Shown here piece by piece: positions 14,657 through 20,950 of a DNA stretch of 30,868 nucleotides. The stretch comes from STD1-204 sp041649895 (GTDB lineage: Bacteria > Patescibacteriota > Minisyncoccia > Minisyncoccales > Minisyncoccaceae): assembly GCA_041649895.1 (NCBI GenBank), contig JBAZMG010000002.1:1-30868 (forward strand). The letters are read 5' to 3'. Position numbers and translations under genes: made by a program. The number at the start of each line of letters is the position of its first letter. The stretch's first letter is position 1. The notes beneath the pieces are model-generated. The model did no database searches. It was not told the DNA's origin and was given only the letters and a program-made list of their open reading frames with translations.

Positions 14657-15046
14657 TTATTTCGGCGAAGGCGCGGCCTTTCTTCCTGAACCGGCAGTCT
14701 TCCTTACATTGCCTCGAACCGTCCTGCTGTTTATTCTTGTGGTCTGGCCCCTTACCGGCAAACCTTTGGCGTGCCTGTGGCCCCTCCAAGTTCCAATATC
14801 TTTTAATCGTTTTACGTTGGTGATTATTTCTCTTCGAAGCTCGCCTTCCACTTTGTAATTTTTTTCGATCACTTCTTTTAATTTCGCAAGTTCGTCCTGA
14901 TTTAATGCTTTCGCTTTCTTTTTCGAATCAATGTTCGCCTCTTTTAATATCTTTTGGCTCAAAGTCAAGCCTACGCCATAAATATAGGTTAAGCTTCGCT
15001 CTATTGATTTTTCATCCGGAATATTTACTCCGATTACTCTTGGCAT
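14657..15046 (-). CDS. rpsM: 30S ribosomal protein S13
   Basis: Head protein of the small subunit, forming bridges to the 50S subunit and contacting P-site tRNA. Typical motifs: MPRVIGVNIPDEKSIERSLT, then YIYGVGLTLSQKIL (helix-two-turn-helix), and the basic tail with HAKGLPVRGQTTRINSRTVR. At 129 residues it is slightly longer than the 118-122 typical, with a basic end GSGRKAAPSPK. Between rpmJ (38 nt upstream) and rpsK. No SD. Confidence 0.97.
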   Translation of the reverse strand: MPRVIGVNIPDEKSIERSLTYIYGVGLTLSQKILKEANIDSKKKAKALNQDELAKLKEVIEKNYKVEGELRREIITNVKRLKDIGTWRGHRHAKGLPVRGQTTRINSRTVRGNVRKTAGSGRKAAPSPK

Positions 15047-15084
15047 ATTTAATCGTGATTTTTAAATTTATCTCAATAAAAAAA

Positions 15085-15204
15085 TTAAGCCCCTTGCCTT
15101 TGTTTGTGCTTTGGGTTTTTCTTGCAGATCACATAGACCCGCCCCTTTCTGCGAACGATCTTGCAATCGTTGCAGATTACTTTTACCGATGGCCTAACTT
15201 TCAT
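15085..15204 (-). CDS. rpmJ: 50S ribosomal protein L36
   Basis: A 39-residue protein found by reading the minus strand from the ATG at 15204 to the TAA at 15085. It begins MKVRPSVKVICNDCKIVRRK and ends in a KHKQRQGA tail. The zinc-binding set C11, C14, C27 and H33 is intact, as in the C+ form of L36. Between infA and rpsM, as in most bacterial alpha operons. The leader is AT-rich with no SD. Confidence 0.96.
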   Translation of the reverse strand: MKVRPSVKVICNDCKIVRRKGRVYVICKKNPKHKQRQGA

Positions 15205-15225
15205 GTTTAAAAACAAAAAATAAAA

Positions 15226-15447
15226 TTATTTTTTTCGATAGACTATTCTACCTCGTTTGTCATCATAAGGAGTCATTTCCACGGTAACGCTATCGCCGGG
15301 AAGGATCCTTATCTTAAATACCCTTAATTTGCCGGCCAAATGCGCCAACACTTCAGAGCCGTCCTCTAATTTAACTTTGAAAAAGCCATTAGGCAGACTT
15401 TCCTCTATGGTCCCTTCTTTTTTGATTGTGTCGTCTTTTTTTGGCAT
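15226..15447 (-). CDS. infA: Translation initiation factor IF-1
   Basis: Binds the ribosomal A site and helps place the initiator tRNA. A single S1-like OB fold: EGTIEESLPNGFFKVKLEDG, VLAHLAGKLRVFKIRILPGD and SVTVEMTPYDDKRGRIVYR cover the whole family pattern (the HISGKMR-type loop reads HLAGKLR). With the ATG at 15447 it has 73 residues, the normal length; a TTG at 15453 is possible but would be unusual. The first gene of the nine-gene ribosomal operon, only about 12 nt downstream of the predicted transcript start, with no SD. Confidence 0.96.
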   Translation of the reverse strand: MPKKDDTIKKEGTIEESLPNGFFKVKLEDGSEVLAHLAGKLRVFKIRILPGDSVTVEMTPYDDKRGRIVYRKK

Positions 15448-15465
15448 TTTCAAAAGGATAATAAA

Positions 15466-15494
15466 ACAATATCAAAACTTTGGCTTTTGGTCAA
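15466..15494 (-). promoter_or_regulatory. Promoter of the ribosomal operon
   Basis: -35 TTGACC (15494-15489), 17 bp, -10 TATTGT (15471-15466). The predicted start near 15459 gives a leader of about 12 nt to infA. It is the only clear promoter for infA through rpsI. Confidence 0.7.
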
Positions 15495-15526
15495 GTGTTA
15501 AAGCCTTTTAATTGCTTTATTCGTAC

Positions 15527-16456
15527 TTATCTTTTACCATAATTAGCGCTAGTTGTGAAGACCTGGTCCCTATAGTCGCTATCGCCAATATTTCCTTTTG
15601 CTAAAAGCTTGTTCAGTCCCACGAAGTAGTTTTGCTCAATTTGGGAAGCCGGCATAACTTGGTCATATATTCTAACTTCGTCAATAAAGCCGTTCAAAAA
15701 ATAACTTGGCGTTAAAACGCTATTCGCCCCGATTATCAGATTATCGCCATTCGTAATATCATTAAAGGTCCTTGAAAGATCGTAAGATTCGCGCCCATTG
15801 ACATATATGGTGTAATTACTTGAACTTGTTGTTAAAACAAAATTCGTCCAATCAAAAATTCTTCCGGTGTAAAGCTGTTTTTCCACGTGTATTGTCCCAT
15901 CATCAAAAACGAAATATAGGTCTTGCGGGTTTGAGGCATTATGTAAAATCCAACCGATCGTACCGGTTGACCACCTCCCCTTTGTAATAATCGCTGATGG
16001 CTTACTTTCAATTGATTTTGCCCATAAAGAAATCGTGAATGATTCTCCGGACCCAATATTAAAAGAATCATCGGTTCCAAAACTAATATAGTCGTCCGTT
16101 CCATCAAAAGAAAAACAGCCATTGGAAACACAGTTGGCGGCGGTTTGCAGTTGAGGAAAATTTTGTAGTCCCCCAGAGCCATAAAGAGTTCCGGAGTTGT
16201 TTCCCTTCCAGGAATCCGGGGTAGTAAAATTCGGGCTTACTCCGTTCTTCTCGTCAAGTCGCCACTCAGAAATCAAGTCACCCATCAAAGAATTACGTAA
16301 AGAATTGGAAAATACTTGCGCTTTCGCGACTGTGGCCTTCCGGGTTGTCGAGTTCATTCCAACAACGATCAAGGCGGAGAGAATACCAATAATCGCTATT
16401 ACAACCAATAGCTCAATCAAGGTAAACGCAAGTTTTGTTTTTGTGGATTTGTTCAT
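15527..16456 (-). CDS. Type IV pilin-like protein with LamG domain (array copy 1)
   Basis: Prepilin with a class III/IV N-terminus: short basic leader, cleavage after LA, then FTLIELLVVIAIIGILSALI, the hydrophobic assembly helix with Glu5. After about residue 60 comes a concanavalin-like LamG/Laminin_G_3 domain (CFSFDGTDDYISFG, FTISLWAKSIESK, TIYVNGRESYD, FLNGFIDEVRIYDQVM). The end (SQIEQNYFVGLNKLLAKGNI and after) is a diverged form of the C-tail shared by the four copies. Expected to be processed by a prepilin peptidase and displayed at the surface in a pilus or pseudopilus; LamG folds often bind sugars. Last gene of the array and the most diverged. No clear intrinsic terminator separates it from the ribosomal operon promoter. 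Confidence 0.85.
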   Translation of the reverse strand: MNKSTKTKLAFTLIELLVVIAIIGILSALIVVGMNSTTRKATVAKAQVFSNSLRNSLMGDLISEWRLDEKNGVSPNFTTPDSWKGNNSGTLYGSGGLQNFPQLQTAANCVSNGCFSFDGTDDYISFGTDDSFNIGSGESFTISLWAKSIESKPSAIITKGRWSTGTIGWILHNASNPQDLYFVFDDGTIHVEKQLYTGRIFDWTNFVLTTSSSNYTIYVNGRESYDLSRTFNDITNGDNLIIGANSVLTPSYFLNGFIDEVRIYDQVMPASQIEQNYFVGLNKLLAKGNIGDSDYRDQVFTTSANYGKR

Positions 16457-16464
16457 TGTTTCCC

Positions 16465-16493
16465 AATGCTTGAAGAGTCAGTCCCTAAACATT
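16465..16493. repeat. Degenerate AATGTTT-type hairpin between pilin copies 2 and 1
   Basis: AATGCTT (16465-16471) and AAACATT (16487-16493) correspond to the arms of the better hairpins at 17443 and 18384, but the inner stem is lost and one outer pair is mismatched. It occupies the same position, just upstream of a pilin start. Confidence 0.45.
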
Positions 16494-16501
16494 CTGAAAG
16501 A

Positions 16502-17434
16502 TTAGTTTTCTGCGTAATTGTTTGATAATTCAGCTAATCTCTGCTGATAATCTAATTGAGTAATTTGATTCTTTGCAAAAAGTTTGTTCAATTCCGCAAA
16601 ATAGTTTTGTTGAATTTGAGAAGTGGGAATCGCTTGATTATATATTCTTACATCGTCTATTGAACCGGTAAAATATCTTAATGCCTCTGGAGAACCACCA
16701 CCAAAATAACAACCTATGGCCAAATTGGCGTTTGAATTATATATGGAATTTGACGTTAATGCTCCCGCCGAAGAAGTACTTGCGGATTGTCCATCAACAT
16801 ACATTATAAATGTACCATTGTTCCAAGTAAAACCTATGTGATGCCAATTCCCATCAAGAATAGCGGATGTTGATATCCAATTTTTCCAATGATTAGTATT
16901 TGCTGTTCCATCATCAGATAATACTACCTGTATTTGATTAAATGGAGAAGAATAAACACCAATGGCCCACGCCTTAAAATCCGCGGTACGATCATATTGA
17001 CTAAAAATTCCATTGAAAGAAGCTTGTGTCGTTCCCCTTACCCACACAAATGCACTCATCTGCGTGCCAAAATTAAAATAATTATCATCGTCAGCGATCC
17101 AGGCGTATTGAGTTGAACCATTAAAGGTATAACAAGAACCTTGAGGACAGCCCGTAGTGTATGTTGGAGCATTAACAAGGGTTGCTGTTTTACCATTCCA
17201 GAAATCATTAGCTGAAGTGCCGGATGGTTCATCTAATTTCCACTCAGACACCCTGGATAATAATAATGAATTATCAATAGAGTGGGAAAAGGACTGAGCT
17301 TTTGCGATTGTCGCTTTTTGTGTTGTTGAACTCATACCCACAACGATCAGCGCGGAGAGAATACCAATAATCGCTATTACGACCAATAGCTCGATTAATG
17401 TAAACGCTAATTGTTTTTTTATGATTTTATTCAT
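16502..17434 (-). CDS. Type IV pilin-like protein with LamG domain (array copy 2)
   Basis: A 310-residue prepilin. The leader MNKIIKKQLA is followed by the assembly helix FTLIELLVVIAIIGILSALI. The LamG domain spans about residues 90-270: CYTFNGSTQYAWIADDDNYF, MSAFVWVRGTT, WHHIGFTWNNGTFIMYVDGQ, then FTGSIDDVRIYNQAI. The C-tail SQIQQNYFAELNKLFAKNQI plus DYQQRLAELSNNYAEN is closely similar to copies 3 and 4. Its first 30 codons and upstream region are identical at the DNA level to copy 3. No SD beyond a weak GAGA upstream of the ATG; a perfect hairpin (17443-17471) sits 8 nt before the start. Confidence 0.87.
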   Translation of the reverse strand: MNKIIKKQLAFTLIELLVVIAIIGILSALIVVGMSSTTQKATIAKAQSFSHSIDNSLLLSRVSEWKLDEPSGTSANDFWNGKTATLVNAPTYTTGCPQGSCYTFNGSTQYAWIADDDNYFNFGTQMSAFVWVRGTTQASFNGIFSQYDRTADFKAWAIGVYSSPFNQIQVVLSDDGTANTNHWKNWISTSAILDGNWHHIGFTWNNGTFIMYVDGQSASTSSAGALTSNSIYNSNANLAIGCYFGGGSPEALRYFTGSIDDVRIYNQAIPTSQIQQNYFAELNKLFAKNQITQLDYQQRLAELSNNYAEN

Positions 17435-17452
17435 TATTTCTCAATGTTTAGG
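17361..17452 (-). repeat. 92-bp direct repeat, copy A (start of pilin copy 2)
   Basis: Identical base for base to 18302-18393. It covers the pilin leader, start codon, most of the assembly-helix codons and the outer arm of the upstream hairpin. Perfect identity at silent sites points to recent duplication or gene conversion. Confidence 0.95.
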
Positions 17453-17471
17453 GGTTCCACCCCTAAACATT
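17443..17471. repeat. Perfect 12-bp hairpin between pilin copies 3 and 2
   Basis: AATGTTTAGGGG (17443-17454) and CCCCTAAACATT (17460-17471), 5-nt loop. It lies between the stop of copy 3 and the start of copy 2. No T-run follows on the minus strand, so it is not a standard terminator; an mRNA processing or stabilising role, or a recombination remnant, fits better. Confidence 0.85.
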
Positions 17472-18375
17472 ATTGCTTGGCGTAATCGCTTGATAATTCG
17501 GTTAGTCGTTGTTGGTAATCGGTTTGAGTAATTTGATTTTTAGCGAAAAGCTTGTTTAATCCGGTAAAGTAGTTTTGCTGAATTTGAGAAGTTGGAACAA
17601 TTGCATTGTAAACACGAATCTCGTCGATCATTCCATCAAAAGAAACAGTAGCCTTGGCGATTCCAAATATTGTTAAACTTGGCATATTACTTGCTCCACT
17701 TTGGATAGTGAAACTATACTTTATTCCATTAACATATAGTTTTGCCGTAGAGCTATCTCCTGAGTATGTTAAAACTAAATGATTCCATTTTTTAATAGGA
17801 AAATCGTAAGGAACGTATTCCCAGCCAGCAGTATATATATAATTATTAGCAGAATGTATATAAAATAAGTTATCCGTGCTATCACCATAAAAAAAATAAT
17901 TAAAATGACCAGAATCAGTGGCTTTACTGTTCGCATAAAACCAACCCTCAAGGGTCGCCGTCCCATTAATAGGTATTCCTATGTTACCGCATGACACATA
18001 ATCATCGTTTGCATCAAAAGATAGGCATTTTCCGGAAACACAATCAGCACCATCTTTCACTATTGGACCGTTATATGCCCTACCCTCGTTATCTAACCAA
18101 GAATCCGGAACGTTTCCTGCGTCATTATTCATTACTTTTGTAGTCGGGTCATAGTCCGACGCATTAATATCGTCGAAAGAATACTGAGCCACGATATTTG
18201 ACATTAAAGAATTACGTAACGAATTAGCAAATACCTGAGACTTCGCTACATTCGCTTTCTGTGTAGTTGAGTTCATTCCAACAACGATCAAAGCTGAAAG
18301 GATACCAATAATCGCTATTACGACCAATAGCTCGATTAATGTAAACGCTAATTGTTTTTTTATGATTTTATTCAT
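17470..18375 (-). CDS. Type IV pilin-like protein with LamG domain (array copy 3)
   Basis: A 301-residue prepilin with the same leader and helix as copy 2 (MNKIIKKQLAFTLIELLVVI). The LamG domain covers about residues 105-265: CLSFDANDDYVSCGNIGIPI, TATLEGWFYANSKATD, WNHLVLTYSGDSSTAKLYVN and SFDGMIDEIRVYNAIV. A CVSGKC cysteine pair just before the domain matches similar pairs in the other copies (CVSNGC, CPQGSC, CISGQC) and may form a disulfide. The C-tail is the shared form ending in LTELSSDYAKQ. Stop codon overlaps the edge of the hairpin that precedes copy 2. Confidence 0.87.
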   Translation of the reverse strand: MNKIIKKQLAFTLIELLVVIAIIGILSALIVVGMNSTTQKANVAKSQVFANSLRNSLMSNIVAQYSFDDINASDYDPTTKVMNNDAGNVPDSWLDNEGRAYNGPIVKDGADCVSGKCLSFDANDDYVSCGNIGIPINGTATLEGWFYANSKATDSGHFNYFFYGDSTDNLFYIHSANNYIYTAGWEYVPYDFPIKKWNHLVLTYSGDSSTAKLYVNGIKYSFTIQSGASNMPSLTIFGIAKATVSFDGMIDEIRVYNAIVPTSQIQQNYFTGLNKLFAKNQITQTDYQQRLTELSSDYAKQ

Positions 18376-18393
18376 TATTTCTCAATGTTTAGG
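18302..18393 (-). repeat. 92-bp direct repeat, copy B (start of pilin copy 3)
   Basis: Identical to 17361-17452, in the same position relative to the gene start. Beyond the repeat the two genes diverge quickly in their LamG regions. Confidence 0.95.
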
Positions 18394-18412
18394 CCTTTGA
18401 GGCCTAAACATT
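18384..18412. repeat. Perfect 12-bp hairpin between pilin copies 4 and 3
   Basis: AATGTTTAGGCC (18384-18395) and GGCCTAAACATT (18401-18412), 5-nt loop. Compared with 17443-17471 the inner stem has changed on both arms (GG/CC to CC/GG) so pairing is kept, which suggests that the structure matters. Confidence 0.85.
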
Positions 18413-18420
18413 CTAAAAGG

Positions 18421-19341
18421 TTAATTCTTCGCATAGTTTTTTGATAATTCAGCTAATCGTTGTTGATAATCCAATTGATTAATTTGATTCTTGCTGAAGA
18501 GTTTATTTAGCCCCGCAAAGTAGTTTTGTTGAACTTGGGATGTTGACATGGCGGCACTAAATACTCGAACCTCGTCAATCATTCCACTCATAAATTGTTG
18601 CCCACCCCCATCTCCTCCGTGCCCAATCCTAAAAGAAGCGGCTGTATTATTCATGTTGTTTGAACTTTTAGCAGCTGGCGAACCATATACGCTCCCGTTC
18701 TTATACAAATAAGCATTAGATCCGTTTGCTGTCCAAATGAAATGAATCCACTTGTTTATCTCGATTGGAGATTCGTTTGCATAGACGTAGCTTCCCGCGC
18801 TATTCCAAGCATAAAATCGCAAATTACCGTTTGTACTATATATACTATATTCCCATAGGCCTCGCTTGCCCAATACTCCTAAATTGCTAGTTCTGTTCGC
18901 ATTAATCCAGATTGAAAAAGTAAAGATGTTATTTTCAAAAGATAAATTATCTTTATCTCCGATATCAATATAATCCTCTGTTCCGTCAAATTGGTAGCAC
19001 TGCCCAGAAATACAATCGGAAATCGCCATAAGAACAGGGAGATGTGTTGCACCAACCAATGATCCATTGTTTCCTCCCCATAAATCGTTCCCGCTACCAT
19101 CAAGCTTCCACTCGGAAATCAAATTGTTCATCAACGAATTCCTGAGAGAATTGGAAAACACTTGCGCCTTGGCGATTGTGGCTTTCTGTGTTGTCGAGCT
19201 CATTCCGACAACGATCAAGGCGGAAAGAATGCCAATGATCGCTATTACCACAAGTAATTCAATCAGGGTAAACGCAAAATTACCACGAGTTGCGCGATTA
19301 ATTTTGTTTAAATTTCCAGACTGTAAAGAATTAAGAATCAT
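18421..19341 (-). CDS. Type IV pilin-like protein with LamG domain (array copy 4, promoter-proximal)
   Basis: A 306-residue prepilin, first gene of the array in the direction of transcription. Its leader is longer (MILNSLQSGNLNKINRATRG, then NFA) before the usual FTLIELLVVIAIIGILSALI. The LamG domain includes CYQFDGTEDYIDIGDKDNLS, FTFSIWINANRTSN, WIHFIWTANGSNAYLYKNGS and FMSGMIDEVRVFSAAM. The C-tail is the shared type ending LAELSKNYAKN. A promoter with an extended -10 lies about 90 nt upstream, and the leader holds a small CGGAT/ATCCG hairpin. No SD. The long leader peptide suggests that this copy moved or that its start differs from the others. Confidence 0.85.
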   Translation of the reverse strand: MILNSLQSGNLNKINRATRGNFAFTLIELLVVIAIIGILSALIVVGMSSTTQKATIAKAQVFSNSLRNSLMNNLISEWKLDGSGNDLWGGNNGSLVGATHLPVLMAISDCISGQCYQFDGTEDYIDIGDKDNLSFENNIFTFSIWINANRTSNLGVLGKRGLWEYSIYSTNGNLRFYAWNSAGSYVYANESPIEINKWIHFIWTANGSNAYLYKNGSVYGSPAAKSSNNMNNTAASFRIGHGGDGGGQQFMSGMIDEVRVFSAAMSTSQVQQNYFAGLNKLFSKNQINQLDYQQRLAELSKNYAKN

Positions 19342-19435
19342 GAATTAAGAATCAAGGATCTTGCAACGGATTAGCATCCGCATTTTATTCGGACATTTTT
19401 CTTGATTCCTTATTCTTTATTCTCGATTCTATTTT

Positions 19436-19444
19436 ATTATAGCA
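19436..19444 (-). promoter_or_regulatory. Extended -10 promoter of the pilin array
   Basis: TGCTATAAT: perfect -10 TATAAT (19441-19436) with an upstream TG, and no good -35. It stands directly after the terminator of the baseplate-J-like gene. The start near 19429 gives an 88-nt leader rich in GAATAAAG/GAATCAAG repeats. Confidence 0.65.
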
Positions 19445-19460
19445 AAATCTGCGAAAAATA

Positions 19461-19490
19461 AAAATGCTTGGGGGTGTCCCAAACATTTTT
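19461..19490 (-). terminator. Intrinsic terminator of the baseplate-J-like gene, AATGTTT-type
   Basis: Arms AAAATGCTTGGG (19461-19472) and CCCAAACATTTT (19478-19489), one mismatch, followed on the minus strand by ATTTTT. It belongs to the same hairpin family as 7598-7637. Confidence 0.8.
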
Positions 19491-19504
19491 TTCTTTTTAT
19501 TATT

Positions 19505-20785
19505 TTAGAATTTTATTTGAATATTCACTTTATCCGAAGATGTCGGAATCGTTGATTTCCAAAAAGGGAAAACATTAATTTCCGTCTTGTCTATCTCCGG
19601 AATGTTCCCCAATATTGAAGCGGAATAGTCTTTCGCTTTACCCGCGATACTTGCCAGTAAAAATTCGTTGTCGGGAATCCAGTATATTTTCGCGCTATAA
19701 GAAAGCTGCAATTCGGTTTTACCATTCGTTTCTTTTTGGCTCGTTATACTGTAAGAAAGGCTGTTCGGCGCTATCTGCTTTGCTTGTCCCTCAACCGTGG
19801 CGTTGATCGCTTTTTCCGCAAACGCTTTTAGATCCTCTTTTTTAATTGCCGTTACCTTGGAAGTAATTTTTCCTTTTATCTCAAATGTCGCAACCGCTTC
19901 ATTTTCTTTCGCCGAAACCGTTATACTGTCTATTGTTTGAGAAATGTTTTCTTCAAAAAAAATGTATTCATCACTAATAAGACTTTTTAAAGAATCTTTC
20001 GCTTGGGCAAGATATTTTGCTTTAAAAATTTCCTCTCCCGAATCAATGTCTTTTTTGGAAACCACTTTAATATTTGACGAAGAACCGCCGCTAATCGCCC
20101 CCTGGGTTTCCGCCCAAGTAGTTGAATAATAAGCTGTTCCGTTCAGCTTTGGAACTGAGAAAGTCGCGGACGAAAGATTATAATCCGCTCCCGCCTCATC
20201 GGCCTCTACTTCAATATCGACATAACCCGGTTCCACCTTTCCACCGCTAACTTTCCCCGCGGGCACGTTAATGACCGCCAAAGAATGATACGAAAGGCCT
20301 TTGGGCGTAGAGAGAAAATGAGTTCCTAATTTTAATGTCAACGGTTCAACCGGGGAATATTTGTTGTAAACCCTGATCTTTCCTTTGGCTTTAGCGGCCT
20401 GGCTGTCATTTCCGGTGGAGTTGTATGTTTCCGAATATTCCCGCTCTTCCGTAAAAACAAATCCGGGAACGGTCTTTCTTTCCAAGTCGGCGAATTGTTG
20501 GCTTGCGTCAACAATAGCAATATCGGAAGCACTCACATCTTCTGTTTTAGGATATATTTTTACTTCCGCCTTGGCCGGAAAAACAAAAGCGCCGACAATC
20601 AAACCGACAAAAATAATCAGAATAATTATCTTAAACGAACCAAATGATCTTCTCGGTTTTTTAACTATCACGGGAATATCGTTTTGCGCCGGTTCCAAAT
20701 TAAAATCTTTTTCGCAATACGGCTCGCAATTTGTTTCCTTTCCCACCTGATCCGGCGGTATAATGTCGTAGATCTTTTTGTTCAT
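19505..20785 (-). CDS. Baseplate-J-like, membrane-anchored surface protein
   Basis: A 426-residue protein with a cytoplasmic N-terminus of about 48 residues, one membrane helix (FKIIILIIFVGLIVGAFVFP) and a large external part. Residues about 105-245 (GKIRVYNKYSPVEPLTLKLG, GLSYHSLAVINVPAGKV, GYVDIEVEADEAGADYNLSS) resemble the core of the baseplate J/gp47 domain, a fold shared with phage and contractile-injection baseplates. Proteins of this anchored form are common in Parcubacteria-like genomes in my recollection, without phage neighbours; a surface or export role is more likely than phage. The last 180 residues are beta-rich. The promoter ends 7 nt before the ATG, so the mRNA seems leaderless. 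Confidence 0.65.
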   Translation of the reverse strand: MNKKIYDIIPPDQVGKETNCEPYCEKDFNLEPAQNDIPVIVKKPRRSFGSFKIIILIIFVGLIVGAFVFPAKAEVKIYPKTEDVSASDIAIVDASQQFADLERKTVPGFVFTEEREYSETYNSTGNDSQAAKAKGKIRVYNKYSPVEPLTLKLGTHFLSTPKGLSYHSLAVINVPAGKVSGGKVEPGYVDIEVEADEAGADYNLSSATFSVPKLNGTAYYSTTWAETQGAISGGSSSNIKVVSKKDIDSGEEIFKAKYLAQAKDSLKSLISDEYIFFEENISQTIDSITVSAKENEAVATFEIKGKITSKVTAIKKEDLKAFAEKAINATVEGQAKQIAPNSLSYSITSQKETNGKTELQLSYSAKIYWIPDNEFLLASIAGKAKDYSASILGNIPEIDKTEINVFPFWKSTIPTSSDKVNIQIKF

Positions 20786-20792
20786 ATACCCT

Positions 20793-20821
20793 ATTTTAAC
20801 CCAATTTTAGGCAAATAGCAA
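20793..20821 (-). promoter_or_regulatory. Promoter of the baseplate-J-like gene, leaderless
   Basis: -35 TTGCTA (20821-20816), 17 bp, -10 TAAAAT (20798-20793). Only 7 nt separate the -10 from the ATG at 20785, so transcription should start at or within 2 nt of the start codon. Confidence 0.65.
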
Positions 20822-20825
20822 TTAT

Positions 20826-20950
20826 CATTCCGAACCCAACACCGCCTTTATTCTGCGGACCCCGGCCCTGAACCAGAGTTCCGATAAAAAGTCGGAACAC
20901 GGTACAGGGCTGCTCCGTAGCGTGCTTGCTCTGCTGTGGGGCGCTTAATG
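20826..20950. repeat. GC-rich structured element downstream of alaS
   Basis: This stretch is much richer in G+C than its flanks. A 7-bp stem GTTCCGA (20878-20884) and TCGGAAC (20892-20898) is nested inside CCCTG and CAGGG arms (20870-20874 and 20906-20910). On the minus strand one frame reads FRAGVRRIKAVLGSE then stop, echoing the AlaRS C-terminus AGVRRIKAKLY that ends just upstream. It could be a remnant of an alaS 3' end or a dispersed repeat. Confidence 0.55.

Noticed and set aside
15500..15530. Possible terminator between the pilin array and infA
   Set aside because: A TAAAGC/GCTTTA stem exists, but its loop is long and no T-run follows on the minus strand; I did not list it.
19505..20785. 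Prophage or contractile tail system suggested by the baseplate-J-like protein
   Set aside because: No other phage or injection-system gene is nearby, and the protein has a membrane anchor.
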